Shown: positions 43,265 through 52,335 of the stretch, piece by piece | Layout: the number at the start of each line of letters is the position of its first letter | Numbering within the stretch: the first letter of the stretch is position 1 | Source of the DNA: Streptococcus mitis | GTDB lineage: Bacteria > Bacillota > Bacilli > Lactobacillales > Streptococcaceae | Assembly: GCA_018364455.1 (NCBI GenBank) | Contig: JAGZLW010000011.1 | Location: forward strand, 1-53,621 | DNA: 53,621 bases | Reading direction: 5' to 3' | The notes under the pieces: model-generated | The model's input: only the letters and a program-made list of their open reading frames with translations | Told to the model about the DNA's origin: nothing | Databases searched by the model: none | Made by a program: the position numbers and the translations under genes

Positions 43265-44191
43265 CTAAACTTCAAATTCATAGAGTGCTGTAGAGAGATA
43301 ACGTTCACCATTATCTGGTGCTAGAGCAAGGACTTTTTTACCTGTACCTAATTTTTTGGCAATCTCGATGGCTCCGTAGATAGCTGCAGCTGAAGAAATC
43401 CCTACAAGGAAACCTTCTTTTCCACCAATTTCACGGCCGAGTGCTAGTGCATCGTCTGATGTTACACGAACGATACCATCATAAGCCTTTGTATCCAGTG
43501 TATCAGGAATAAATCCAGCTGAGATACCTTGAATTTTGTGTGGTCCAGGTTTTTCACCAGATAGAATAGCAGATTCGTCTGCTTCTACTGCAAAAACTTG
43601 AATGTTAGAATTTGCTGTTTTGAGTGCATGAGAAACACCAGAAATCGTTCCACCGGTACCCACTCCAGCAACAAAGGCATCTAGTCCATCTTTACCGAAA
43701 GCAGCTAGTATTTCAGCTCCTGTTGTTCTTTCGTGTACTTCTGGATTTGCTGGGTTGTCAAATTGAAGAGGAAGGAAACCATCACGTTCAGCAGCGATTT
43801 CTTGAGCCTTAGCAATAGCACCTTTCATTCCTTCGCTACCAGGAGTAAGGACGAGTTCAGCACCATAGGCTTGGATAATCTTACGTCGTTCCACACTCAT
43901 AGTTTCAGGCATAACGATAACAACTTTATACCCTTTAGCAGCCCCTACCCATGAAAGTCCAATACCAGTGTTTCCACTTGTTGCTTCAACAATAGTAGAA
44001 CCAGGTTTCAGAATACCGTCTTGTTCAGCTTTTTCAATCATGCTAAGAGCAATACGGTCTTTTACAGAAGAACCAGGGTTAAATGCTTCAAGTTTTACAT
44101 AGATATCTGCAGCACCTTCTGGCACGATGTTGTTGAGTTTAACAATCGGAGTTTGACCGATTAGTTCAGTAATGTTGTTATAAATAGACAT
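43265..44191 (-). CDS. cysK: Cysteine synthase (O-acetylserine sulfhydrylase)
   Basis: PLP enzyme that forms L-cysteine from O-acetylserine and sulfide in the cytosol. The 308-residue protein has the PLP lysine K44 in SSVKDRIAL, the substrate loop EATSGNTGIGL at about 69-79, the phosphate-binding GVGTGGTISG near 177-186, and the C-terminal SSAAAI motif. Length is normal for CysK. It stands alone between two terminators and runs against the tsf and comF genes. Confidence 0.97.
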   Translation of the reverse strand: MSIYNNITELIGQTPIVKLNNIVPEGAADIYVKLEAFNPGSSVKDRIALSMIEKAEQDGILKPGSTIVEATSGNTGIGLSWVGAAKGYKVVIVMPETMSVERRKIIQAYGAELVLTPGSEGMKGAIAKAQEIAAERDGFLPLQFDNPANPEVHERTTGAEILAAFGKDGLDAFVAGVGTGGTISGVSHALKTANSNIQVFAVEADESAILSGEKPGPHKIQGISAGFIPDTLDTKAYDGIVRVTSDDALALGREIGGKEGFLVGISSAAAIYGAIEIAKKLGTGKKVLALAPDNGERYLSTALYEFEV

Positions 44192-44255
44192 ATGAATACC
44201 TCTTTGTATAAGATATCTCTAGTATAACGCTATCTATACCATTTGTAAAATATAG

Positions 44256-44280
44256 AAATCCTATCGAAGCGATAGGATTT
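44256..44280 (-). terminator. Terminator after the PH-domain gene
   Basis: Perfect 11-bp stem AAATCCTATCG / CGATAGGATTT with a 3-base loop. On the minus strand it ends in TTT then CTATATTTTAC. Confidence 0.8.
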
Positions 44281-44287
44281 TTTTATA

Positions 44288-44731
44288 TCATAGGTCTAAG
44301 CCATTAATTTTTAAGCGATTGTGATAGGCTAATTCTAGTAAATATGTATAAAGTGGAACGATATCTGTTTTCTTAGGGAATTCAAATTTGTGAACACTAA
44401 AATGTTCATTATGTGCTTTTAGAAAGATATTTTCTAAATAAGTAATAGTAATTTCACTATCATCTATACCTGCTCCCGCAGTTTCCATTTCAACGTTAAC
44501 AATGTTCATCAAAAAGATTGATTTAATAGACATCTTACGACCAGTAGCGCCTTGTTTATCTGTAAAGATAATACGGATATTTGTAAATATAATTGAGTCA
44601 CGAATCAGTTTATATCCACTTTGAATTTCTTCATTTTCTAGTAGGTATTGTCCATATTCTTTGATAAGAGTTTCTTTGTTTTGCTCGCTAAAGTTACCAG
44701 CGAGTCCTTGAATGAACTTTCCAAATGGCAT
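44288..44731 (-). CDS. Bacterial PH-domain protein (DUF1696 type)
   Basis: A 147-residue cytosolic protein that looks like the bacterial pleckstrin-homology family bPH_1. It is alpha/beta, with a run of beta strands (SIIFTNIRIIFTDKQGATGRKMSIKSIFLMNI) and a C-terminal helix (DIVPLYTYLLELAYHNRL). Such proteins form ring oligomers and have no known general substrate. It follows yigZ after 15 bases, probably in one transcript, and ends at a strong hairpin. No signal peptide or catalytic motif is visible. Function is unknown. Confidence 0.85.
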   Translation of the reverse strand: MPFGKFIQGLAGNFSEQNKETLIKEYGQYLLENEEIQSGYKLIRDSIIFTNIRIIFTDKQGATGRKMSIKSIFLMNIVNVEMETAGAGIDDSEITITYLENIFLKAHNEHFSVHKFEFPKKTDIVPLYTYLLELAYHNRLKINGLDL

Positions 44732-44746
44732 ATTTCTCTCCTTTGT

Positions 44747-45382
44747 TTACACTAGGTTTACAGGGGCTTCAACTTCTCGTAAACCTTGGTCAGTTAAAGT
44801 GACTTTTCCATTAAAAAACTCTACAAGTGCAGCTTTAATAGTTTCTTTTTCTTCTTTATCAACATAAATCATCGTATCGACTTGATCTGTAAAGTTTGTA
44901 TCCAGTTCCATGAGATTATGTTCCTTAAGGAAGTTACTGTACTCTTGATACTGAGCGTAAGACATTTGAATAGCAATGCCAGCCTGTTCCTTTATTTCAA
45001 TGATGCCAATTTCTTTGACAGCTAAGGCAACACTGCCAGCGTAAGCACGAATCAGTCCTCCAGCGCCTAGTTTAATGCCACCAAAGTAGCGTGTCACTAC
45101 CACACAGACATTGGTGAGGTTGTGATTTTCTAGTACCCCTAGCATGGGAACGCCAGCAGTACCACTGGGCTCACCATCATCACTTGTACGTTTAATTTCA
45201 CTACGTTCCCCAATAATAAATGCAGAGCAGTTATGCGTCGCTTTGTAGTGTTCTTTTTTGATGGTGGTAATGAAGTCACGAGCCTCTTCTTCGCTATAAA
45301 CACGCTTGGCGTGACAGATAAAGCGGGATTTTTTGATTTCTTCTTGGACTTGTCCGTCCTCTTTAATTGTTCTAAATTCCAT
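44747..45382 (-). CDS. YigZ/IMPACT-family protein
   Basis: A 211-residue protein of UPF0029 with an N-terminal IMPACT-type domain (DDGEPSGTAGVPMLGVLE and VVVTRYFGGIKLGAGGLIRAY, about 68-115) and a C-terminal ferredoxin-like domain. Relatives include E. coli YigZ and eukaryotic IMPACT, which regulates GCN2; the bacterial role is not settled and may involve RNA or translation. It is divergent from comFA with a 56-base spacer that also carries the cin box. Confidence 0.93.
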   Translation of the reverse strand: MEFRTIKEDGQVQEEIKKSRFICHAKRVYSEEEARDFITTIKKEHYKATHNCSAFIIGERSEIKRTSDDGEPSGTAGVPMLGVLENHNLTNVCVVVTRYFGGIKLGAGGLIRAYAGSVALAVKEIGIIEIKEQAGIAIQMSYAQYQEYSNFLKEHNLMELDTNFTDQVDTMIYVDKEEKETIKAALVEFFNGKVTLTDQGLREVEAPVNLV

Positions 45383-45423
45383 GATTTAATTGTACTAAAA
45401 AATCATCTAAAGCGCTAGGTTTT

Positions 45424-45431
45424 TACGAATA
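45424..45431 (+). promoter_or_regulatory. SigX cin box (com box) of comFA
   Basis: TACGAATA is a perfect match to the late-competence SigX promoter core. It ends only 7 bases before the comFA ATG. Confidence 0.93.
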
Positions 45432-45438
45432 AAGAAGT

Positions 45439-46737
45439 ATGAAAGTAAATCCAAATTATCTCGGTCGTTTGTTTACTGAGAATGAATTAACAGAAGAGGA
45501 ACGTCAGTTGGCGGAAAAATTTCCAGCAATGAGAAAGGAGAAGGGGAAACTTTTCTGTCAACGTTGTAATAGTATTATTCCAGAGGAATGGTATTTGCCC
45601 ATCGGTGCTTACTATTGTCGAGAGTGCTTGCTGATGAAGCGAGTCAGGAGTGATCAAGCTTTATACTATTTTCCGCAGGAGGATTTTCCTAAACAGGATG
45701 TTCTTAAATGGCGTGGTCAATTAACTCCTTTTCAAGAAAAGGTGTCAGAGGGATTGATTCAGGCAGCAGACAAGCAAGAGCCAACCTTGGTACATGCGGT
45801 GACAGGGGCTGGAAAGACAGAAATGATTTATCAAGTTGTGGCTAAGGTGATTAATAGGGGTGGTGCAGTGTGTTTGGCCAGTCCTCGCATAGATGTTTGT
45901 TTGGAGCTGTATAAGCGCCTGCAAGATGATTTTGCTTGCGAGATATCTTTACTACACGGAGAATCAGAGCCGTATTTTCGAACACCACTAGTTGTTGCGA
46001 CGACCCATCAGTTATTGAAGTTTTATCAAGCTTTTGATTTGCTGATAGTGGATGAAGTAGATGCTTTTCCTTATATTGATAATCCCACGCTTTACCATGC
46101 TGTCAAGAATAGTGTAAAGGAGAATGGATTGAGAATCTTTTTAACAGCGACTTCGACCGATGAGTTAGATAGGAAGGTTCGCATAGGAGAACTAAAACGA
46201 CTGAGCTTACCTAGACGATTCCATGGGAATCCTTTGATTATTCCTAAACCTGTCTGGTTATCAGATTTTAATCACTGTTTAGAGAAAAGTCGGTTATCAC
46301 CAAAGCTAAAGTTTTATATTGAGAAGCAGAGAAAGACAGGTTATCCGTTACTTATTTTTGCTTCAGAGATTAAGAAAGGGGAGCAATTAAAAGAAGTCTT
46401 ACAGAAGGAATTTCCAAATGAGAAAATTGGCTTTGTATCTTCTGTAACAGAAGATAGATTAGAGCAGGTACAAGCTTTTCGAGATGGAGAACTGACAATA
46501 CTTATCAGTACGACAATATTGGAGCGTGGAGTTACCTTCCCTTGTGTGGATGTTTTCGTAGTAGAGGCCAATCATCGCCTTTTTACCAAGTCTAGTTTGA
46601 TTCAGATTGGTGGACGAGTTGGACGAAGCATGGATAGACCGACAGGAGATTTGCTTTTCTTCCATGACGGGTTAAATGCTTCAATCAAAAAGGCAATTAA
46701 GGAAATTCAGCAGATGAATAAGGAGGCGGGGCTATGA
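45439..46737 (+). CDS. comFA: Competence DNA-uptake helicase ComFA
   Basis: DEAD-type ATPase that helps pull single-stranded DNA through the ComEC channel. The 432-residue protein has a four-cysteine zinc site (C40, C43, C60, C63), Walker A TGAGKT (122-127), a DEVD box (near 209), the TATS motif and a C-terminal helicase domain with GGRVGRSMDR. It overlaps comFC by 4 bases. Late competence expression is shown by the cin box. The only ribosome-site candidate is a weak AAGAAG directly after the cin box. Confidence 0.97.
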   Translation: MKVNPNYLGRLFTENELTEEERQLAEKFPAMRKEKGKLFCQRCNSIIPEEWYLPIGAYYCRECLLMKRVRSDQALYYFPQEDFPKQDVLKWRGQLTPFQEKVSEGLIQAADKQEPTLVHAVTGAGKTEMIYQVVAKVINRGGAVCLASPRIDVCLELYKRLQDDFACEISLLHGESEPYFRTPLVVATTHQLLKFYQAFDLLIVDEVDAFPYIDNPTLYHAVKNSVKENGLRIFLTATSTDELDRKVRIGELKRLSLPRRFHGNPLIIPKPVWLSDFNHCLEKSRLSPKLKFYIEKQRKTGYPLLIFASEIKKGEQLKEVLQKEFPNEKIGFVSSVTEDRLEQVQAFRDGELTILISTTILERGVTFPCVDVFVVEANHRLFTKSSLIQIGGRVGRSMDRPTGDLLFFHDGLNASIKKAIKEIQQMNKEAGL

Positions 46738-47396
46738 AGTGCTTATTGTGTGGGCAGACTATGAAGGCTGTTTTAACTTTTAGTAGTCTCTTACTTCTGA
46801 AGAATGATGACACTTGTCTTTGTTCAGACTGTGACTCTACTTTTGAGAGGATTGGAGAAGAGAACTGTCCAAACTGTATGAAAACAGGATTGTCAACCAA
46901 GTGTAAAGATTGTCAACTTTGGTGTAAAGAAGGAGTTGAGGTCAGTCATAGAGCGATTTTTACTTACAATCAAGCTATGAAGGATTTTTTCAGTCGGTAT
47001 AAGTTTGATGGAGACTTTCTTTTAAGAAAAGTGTTCGCTTCATTTTTAAGTGAGGAGTTAAAAAAGTACAAAGAGTATCAATTTGTTGTAATTCCCCTAA
47101 GTCCTTATAGATATGCTGATAGAGGATTTAATCAGGTTGAAGGTTTAGTTGAAGCAGCAGACTTTGCGTATCTGGATTTATTAGAAAAGAGAGAAGAGCG
47201 AGCTAGTTCTTCTAAAAGTCGCTCAGAGCGTTTGGAGACAGAATCTCCTTTCTTTATTAAAAGTGGAGTCACTATTCCTAAAAAAATCCTACTTATAGAT
47301 GATATTTATACTACTGGAACAACTATAAATCGTGTGAAGAGATTGCTGGAAGAAGCGGGTGCTGAGGATGTGAAAACATTTTCCCTTGTAAGATGA
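46734..47396 (+). CDS. comFC: Competence protein ComFC
   Basis: Phosphoribosyltransferase-fold protein that acts with ComFA in DNA import; its substrate is not established. The 220-residue protein has an N-terminal zinc finger with paired cysteines (CLLCG, CSDC, CPNC, CKDC) and a C-terminal PRTase domain with the PRPP loop LLIDDIYTTGTTI near 185-198. It is coupled to comFA by ATGA overlap. Confidence 0.96.
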   Translation: MKCLLCGQTMKAVLTFSSLLLLKNDDTCLCSDCDSTFERIGEENCPNCMKTGLSTKCKDCQLWCKEGVEVSHRAIFTYNQAMKDFFSRYKFDGDFLLRKVFASFLSEELKKYKEYQFVVIPLSPYRYADRGFNQVEGLVEAADFAYLDLLEKREERASSSKSRSERLETESPFFIKSGVTIPKKILLIDDIYTTGTTINRVKRLLEEAGAEDVKTFSLVR

Positions 47397-47405
47397 GGAA
47401 AAAAT

Positions 47406-47434
47406 TTGCAAAAATAAAATGAAAGCGTTATAAT
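47406..47434 (+). promoter_or_regulatory. hpf promoter
   Basis: -35 TTGCAA (47406-47411), 17-base spacer, -10 TATAAT (47429-47434). No terminator separates comFC from hpf, so competence transcription may also reach hpf. Confidence 0.85.
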
Positions 47435-47475
47435 GAAATCAGAAAAACAAAAATGTTTAGAAAGAAGGTACTCAT

Positions 47476-48024
47476 ATGATTAAATATAGTATCCGTGGTG
47501 AAAACCTAGAAGTAACAGAAGCAATTCGTGATTATGTAGTTTCTAAACTCGAAAAGATCGAAAAGTATTTTCAAGCTGAACAAGAGTTGGATGCTCGAGT
47601 TAACTTGAAGGTGTATCGTGAAAAAACTGCGAAAGTGGAAGTAACGATTCCGCTTGGCTCAATTACTCTTCGTGCAGAAGATGTGTCTCAAGATATGTAT
47701 GGTTCAATTGACCTTGTAACCGATAAAATTGAACGTCAGATTCGTAAAAATAAAACAAAAATCGAGCGTAAAAATAAAAACAAGGTAGCAACTAGTCAAT
47801 TATTTACAGATGCTTTGGTGGAAGATCCAAATGTTGTCCAATCTAGAGTTGTTCGTTCAAAACAAATTGATTTAAAACCAATGGATTTGGAAGAAGCTAT
47901 TCTACAGATGGATTTGTTGGGACATGATTTCTTTATCTATGTGGATGTTGAAGATCAGACAACCAATGTGATTTATCGTCGTGAGGATGGCGAAATTGGT
48001 TTGTTAGAAGTTAAAGAATCTTAA
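47476..48024 (+). CDS. hpf: Ribosome hibernation promoting factor, long form
   Basis: Binds 30S near the decoding centre and, through its C-terminal domain, joins two 70S ribosomes into inactive 100S dimers. The 182-residue protein has the N-terminal S30AE/RaiA domain (about 1-100) with its many basic residues and the conserved C-terminal dimerisation domain (about 125-180: VVRSKQIDLKPMDLEEAILQMDLLGHDFFIYVD). That tail makes it the long type. It is followed by its own terminator. Confidence 0.96.
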   Translation: MIKYSIRGENLEVTEAIRDYVVSKLEKIEKYFQAEQELDARVNLKVYREKTAKVEVTIPLGSITLRAEDVSQDMYGSIDLVTDKIERQIRKNKTKIERKNKNKVATSQLFTDALVEDPNVVQSRVVRSKQIDLKPMDLEEAILQMDLLGHDFFIYVDVEDQTTNVIYRREDGEIGLLEVKES

Positions 48025-48037
48025 TTTCAATATGTGT

Positions 48038-48073
48038 AAAGGAAGGTTTACTGAATTGTAAACCTCCTTTTTC
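48038..48073 (+). terminator. Terminator after hpf
   Basis: AAAGGAAGGTTTAC / GTAAACCTCCTTT stem with one bulged A, followed by TTC. Confidence 0.88.
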
Positions 48074-48131
48074 TTATAATTGATAGAATTACTGATTACA
48101 CTTTTAAAAAGTCGCTTTTTGGTGGTTATTA

Positions 48132-48140
48132 TGGTATAAT
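48132..48140 (+). promoter_or_regulatory. gdpP extended -10 promoter
   Basis: TGG-TATAAT, -10 at 48135-48140. The first in-frame ATG (48139) lies inside this -10, so it cannot be the start. Confidence 0.8.
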
Positions 48141-48159
48141 GGGTGCCAAGAGGTTTGGA

Positions 48160-50133
48160 ATGAAAAAATTTTATGTAAGTCCTATTTTCCCCTTAATATT
48201 AGGAATAGTGGCGTTCGGAGTGCTATCTGTGCAACTTGTTTTTGTAACGAATACACTGGTAACGCTATTTCTTTTGCTACTTATTTTGGGTTCATATATT
48301 TTACTATTCATCCATCAGAGAGACTACTACTCAAGGAGTGAAGTAGAACAAATCCAGTATGTAAACCACCAAGCTGAAGAAAGTTTGACAACCTTGTTAG
48401 AACAGATGCCTGTCGGAGTTATTAAACTAGACTTATCGTCAGGTGAAGTTGAATGGTTTAATCCTTATGCTGAATTGATTTTGACTAATGAAGTGGGCGA
48501 GATTGATGTTGCATTAATTCAAACAATTATAAAGGCGTCTGTGGGGAATCCAGGTTCTTATGCCACCTTAGGTGAGACTCGCTATTCGGTTCATATGGAC
48601 AAGGTATCTGGAGTTCTTTACTTCTTTGATGTGTCTGGAGAATACGAAGCGACTGTTGAGTTAGTAACGAGTAGACCTGTGATTGGGATCGTTTCCGTTG
48701 ACAACTATGATGATTTAGAAGATGAAACATCGGAGTCTGATATCAGTCATATCAATAGTTTTGTAGCCAATTTTGTTTCAGAATTTGCTGGTAAACATGC
48801 TATGTTCTCCCGTCGAGTGAGTATGGATCGCTTTTATCTGTTTACGGATTACACGGTGCTTGAGGGATTGATAAACGATAAATTTTCTGTTATTGATTCT
48901 TTCAGAGAAGAGTCGAAACAGAGACAGTTGCCCTTGACCTTAAGTATGGGATTTTCTTATGGTGATGGAAATCATGATGAGATAGGGAAAGTTGCATTGC
49001 TTAACTTGAACTTGGCTGAAGTGCGTGGTGGCGACCAAGTGGTTGTCAAGGAGAATGACGAAACGAAAAATCCCGTTTATTTTGGTGGTGGATCTGCGGC
49101 GTCAATCAAGCGTACAAGGACACGTACGCGTGCTATGATGACAGCTATTTCAGATAAGATTCGAAGTGTGGATCAGGTTTTTGTAGTTGGTCACAAAAAC
49201 CTTGATATGGATGCTTTGGGTTCTGCTGTAGGTATGCAGTTATTTGCAAGCAATGTGACTCAAAATAGCTATGCTCTTTATGATGAAGATCAAATGTCAC
49301 CGGATATTGAACGTGCTATTTCATTTTTAGAAAAAGAAGGAGTTACGAAGTTGTTGTCTGTCAAGGATGCAATGGGCATGGTAACCAATCGTTCTTTGTT
49401 GATTCTTGTAGACCATTCAAAGACAGCTTTAACTTTATCAAAAGATTTTTATGATTTGTTTACCCAAACTATTGTTATTGACCACCATAGAAGGGATCAG
49501 GATTTCCCAGATAATGCAGTTATTACTTATATCGAAAGTGGTGCAAGCAGTGCCAGTGAGTTGGTAACAGAATTGATTCAGTTCCAGAATTCTAAGAAAA
49601 ATCGTTTGAGTCGTATGCAAGCAAGTGTTTTGATGGCTGGTATGATGCTGGATACTAAAAATTTCACCTCACGAGTGACTAGTCGGACATTTGATGTTGC
49701 TAGCTATCTCAGAACGAGAGGAAGTGATAGTATTGCTATCCAAGAAATCGCTGCGACAGATTTTGAAGAATATCGTGAGGTTAATGAACTGATTTTACAG
49801 GGACGTAAATTAGGTTCAGATGTACTGATAGCAGAGGCTAAGGACTCGAAATGCTATGATACAGTTGTTATTAGTAAGGCAGCAGATGCCATGTTAGCTA
49901 TGTCGGGTATTGAAGCGAGTTTTGTTCTTGCGAAGAATACACAAGGATTTATCTCTATCTCAGCTCGCAGTCGTAGTAAGCTGAATGTACAACGGATTAT
50001 GGAAGAGCTGGGAGGTGGAGGCCACTTTAATTTGGCAGCAGCTCAAATTAAAGATTTAACCTTGTCAGAAGCAGGTGAAAAACTGACAGAAATTGTATTA
50101 AATGAAATAAAGGAGAAGGAGAAAGAAGAATGA
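48160..50133 (+). CDS. gdpP: Cyclic-di-AMP phosphodiesterase GdpP
   Basis: Membrane phosphodiesterase that cleaves c-di-AMP to pApA and so tunes potassium and osmotic balance, wall stress and beta-lactam tolerance. The 657-residue protein has two transmembrane segments (about 8-53), a PAS domain (about 75-150), a degenerate GGDEF domain (about 165-300), then DHH and DHHA1 domains with the H345-x3-D349-x-D351 site and D441-H-H443. The ATG at 48160 follows AAGAGG; the earlier one is in the promoter. It overlaps rplI by 4 bases. Confidence 0.97.
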   Translation: MKKFYVSPIFPLILGIVAFGVLSVQLVFVTNTLVTLFLLLLILGSYILLFIHQRDYYSRSEVEQIQYVNHQAEESLTTLLEQMPVGVIKLDLSSGEVEWFNPYAELILTNEVGEIDVALIQTIIKASVGNPGSYATLGETRYSVHMDKVSGVLYFFDVSGEYEATVELVTSRPVIGIVSVDNYDDLEDETSESDISHINSFVANFVSEFAGKHAMFSRRVSMDRFYLFTDYTVLEGLINDKFSVIDSFREESKQRQLPLTLSMGFSYGDGNHDEIGKVALLNLNLAEVRGGDQVVVKENDETKNPVYFGGGSAASIKRTRTRTRAMMTAISDKIRSVDQVFVVGHKNLDMDALGSAVGMQLFASNVTQNSYALYDEDQMSPDIERAISFLEKEGVTKLLSVKDAMGMVTNRSLLILVDHSKTALTLSKDFYDLFTQTIVIDHHRRDQDFPDNAVITYIESGASSASELVTELIQFQNSKKNRLSRMQASVLMAGMMLDTKNFTSRVTSRTFDVASYLRTRGSDSIAIQEIAATDFEEYREVNELILQGRKLGSDVLIAEAKDSKCYDTVVISKAADAMLAMSGIEASFVLAKNTQGFISISARSRSKLNVQRIMEELGGGGHFNLAAAQIKDLTLSEAGEKLTEIVLNEIKEKEKEE

Positions 50134-50582
50134 AAGTAATCTTTTTAGCAGATGTCAAAGGAAAAGGTAAAAAAGGCGAAATTAAGGAAGTACCAACAGG
50201 GTATGCACAAAACTTTCTTATCAAAAAGAATCTAGCCAAAGAAGCGACTGCTCAAGCGGTAGGTGAACTTCGTGGTAAACAAAAATCTGAAGAAAAAGCT
50301 CACGCTGAGATGATTGCAGAAGCAAAAGCAATTAAAGCCCAACTTGAAGCAGAAGAAACTGTTGTAGAATTTGTTGAAAAAGTTGGTCCAGATGGCCGTA
50401 CTTTTGGTTCAATTACGAATAAGAAGATTGCAGAAGAATTGCAAAAGCAATTTGGAATTAAGATTGATAAACGTCATATCCAAGTACAAGCTCCGATTCG
50501 GGCGGTTGGTTTGATTGATGTGCCAGTGAAAATCTATCAAGATATCACAAGTGTAATCAATCTTCGTGTGAAAGAAGGATAA
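50130..50582 (+). CDS. rplI: 50S ribosomal protein L9
   Basis: Large-subunit protein next to the L1 stalk that helps frame maintenance. The 150-residue product starts MKVIFLADVKGKGKKGEIKEVPTGYAQNFL, the L9 signature, followed by the long helix (about 40-75) and C-terminal domain with KVGPDGRTFGSIT. It lies between gdpP and dnaB, the conserved gdpP-rplI-dnaB order of Firmicutes. Confidence 0.98.
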   Translation: MKVIFLADVKGKGKKGEIKEVPTGYAQNFLIKKNLAKEATAQAVGELRGKQKSEEKAHAEMIAEAKAIKAQLEAEETVVEFVEKVGPDGRTFGSITNKKIAEELQKQFGIKIDKRHIQVQAPIRAVGLIDVPVKIYQDITSVINLRVKEG

Positions 50583-50625
50583 ATTTACACCTTCTTGACA
50601 AGATTGTAAAAGGAAGGGAAGTCTG

Positions 50626-51984
50626 ATGGCAGAAGTAGAAGAGTTACGAGTACAACCTCAAGATATCTTAGCTGAGCAATCCGTTTTAGGGGCTATCTTT
50701 ATTGATGAGAGTAAGCTTGTTTTTGTGCGAGAATATATTGAATCTCGTGACTTTTTTAAGTATGCCCATCGTTTGATTTTCCAAGCTATGGTCGATTTAT
50801 CCGATCGTGGCGATGCTATAGATGCAACAACGGTTCGTACCATTCTTGATAATCAAGGTGATTTGCAGAATATTGGTGGCCTGTCTTACTTGGTTGAGAT
50901 TGTCAATTCTGTGCCAACTTCTGCTAATGCGGAGTATTATGCTAAAATCGTTGCAGAAAAGGCTATGTTACGGCGATTAATCGCCAAGTTGACAGAGTCT
51001 GTCAATCAAGCTTACGAGGCTTCACAACCAGCTGATGAAATCATTGCTCAGGCAGAAAAAGGGTTAATTGATGTCAGCGAAAATGCAAATCGAAGTGGAT
51101 TTAAGAACATTCGAGATGTGTTGAATATCAACTTTGGGAATCTGGAAGCTCGCTCGCAACAAACGACCGATATTACAGGTATTGCGACAGGCTATCGTGA
51201 CTTGGATCATATGACGACTGGTCTTCATGAGGAGGAGTTGATTATCTTAGCAGCTCGTCCGGCGGTTGGTAAGACAGCCTTTGCCTTGAATATTGCTCAG
51301 AATATTGGGACCAAGTTGGACAAAACAGTTGCTATTTTTTCACTGGAAATGGGTGCGGAAAGTCTAGTGGATCGTATGTTGGCGGCAGAAGGGTTGGTGG
51401 AATCGCATTCTATCCGTACGGGTCAATTGACTGATGAGGAATGGCAAAAGTATACCATTGCTCAAGGGAATCTAGCGAATGCCAGTATCTATATCGATGA
51501 TACGCCAGGAATTCGGATTACAGAGATTCGTTCTCGTTCTCGTAAACTGGCTCAAGAAACGGGTAATCTTGGTTTGATTTTAATAGACTATTTGCAGCTT
51601 ATCACGGGAACAGGTCGAGAAAATCGTCAACAAGAGGTTTCAGAAATTTCACGTCAGTTGAAAATTTTAGCTAAGGAACTGAAGGTTCCAGTAATCGCTC
51701 TAAGTCAGCTTTCTCGTGGTGTAGAACAACGTCAGGATAAGAGACCGGTCTTGTCTGATATTCGTGAATCTGGGTCTATTGAGCAGGACGCTGATATCGT
51801 AGCCTTTCTTTATCGCGACGATTACTATGAGCGTGGTGGTGAAGAAGAGGAAGGCATACCAAATAATAAGGTAGAAGTTATTATCGAGAAAAACCGTAGT
51901 GGAGCTCGTGGAACTGTGGAATTAATTTTCCAAAAAGAATACAATAAATTTTCAAGTATTTCAAAAAGGGAGGAAATAAGATGA
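50626..51984 (+). CDS. dnaB: Replicative DNA helicase (DnaB family; called DnaC in Bacillus)
   Basis: Hexameric 5'-3' helicase loaded at oriC by the DnaA pathway. The 452-residue protein has an N-terminal DnaB domain (about 1-130), a linker, and the RecA-like motor with Walker A ARPAVGKTA near 208-217, FSLEMGAESL, Walker B LILIDYLQL and the arginine finger region near KNRSGARGT. AAGGAAGGG precedes the ATG. Its stop overlaps the veg-like gene by ATGA. Confidence 0.98.
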   Translation: MAEVEELRVQPQDILAEQSVLGAIFIDESKLVFVREYIESRDFFKYAHRLIFQAMVDLSDRGDAIDATTVRTILDNQGDLQNIGGLSYLVEIVNSVPTSANAEYYAKIVAEKAMLRRLIAKLTESVNQAYEASQPADEIIAQAEKGLIDVSENANRSGFKNIRDVLNINFGNLEARSQQTTDITGIATGYRDLDHMTTGLHEEELIILAARPAVGKTAFALNIAQNIGTKLDKTVAIFSLEMGAESLVDRMLAAEGLVESHSIRTGQLTDEEWQKYTIAQGNLANASIYIDDTPGIRITEIRSRSRKLAQETGNLGLILIDYLQLITGTGRENRQQEVSEISRQLKILAKELKVPVIALSQLSRGVEQRQDKRPVLSDIRESGSIEQDADIVAFLYRDDYYERGGEEEEGIPNNKVEVIIEKNRSGARGTVELIFQKEYNKFSSISKREEIR

Positions 51985-52247
51985 CAGATGCATTTACAGA
52001 TGTAGCTAAGATGAAAAAAATTAAAGAGGAAATCAAGGCGCATGAGGGTCATGTAATTGAAATGACTTTGGAAAATGGACGTAAGCGCCAAAAAAATAGA
52101 TTGGGTAAGCTAATTGAGGTTTATCCATCCCTATTTATCGTTGAATTTGGAAATGTTGAAGGAGATAAACAAGCTAATGTTTACGTTGAATCCTTTACTT
52201 ACTCAGATATCCTTACAGAAAAGAATTTGATTCATTATCTGGACTAA
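51981..52247 (+). CDS. veg: Veg-family small protein
   Basis: An 88-residue protein of the Veg family (DUF1021). It has a helical N-terminus, a basic GRKRQKNRLGKLIEVYPSLFIVEF core and an SFTYSDILTEK tail matching Bacillus Veg. In Bacillus, Veg is very abundant and affects biofilm matrix genes; the molecular action is not known. The core looks like a small beta barrel. It is coupled to the helicase gene and ends at a strong hairpin. Confidence 0.9.
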   Translation: MTDAFTDVAKMKKIKEEIKAHEGHVIEMTLENGRKRQKNRLGKLIEVYPSLFIVEFGNVEGDKQANVYVESFTYSDILTEKNLIHYLD

Positions 52248-52270
52248 AGTGAGAAATTTTCTCACTTTTT
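52246..52270 (+). terminator. Terminator after the veg-like gene
   Basis: AAAGTGAGAA / TTCTCACTTT stem followed by TT then C and more T. It overlaps the stop codon and insulates the SigX promoter of cbpD. Confidence 0.9.
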
Positions 52271-52278
52271 CTTTTTTC

Positions 52279-52286
52279 TCCGAATA
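52279..52286 (+). promoter_or_regulatory. SigX cin box of cbpD
   Basis: TCCGAATA is a one-change match to TACGAATA, in a T-rich context, 49 bases before the cbpD start. cbpD is a known late competence gene. Confidence 0.9.
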
Positions 52287-52335
52287 GTTTAAGTGAAGGT
52301 AATCTTCAATTTATATTATTTTTCAAGGAGGAAGA

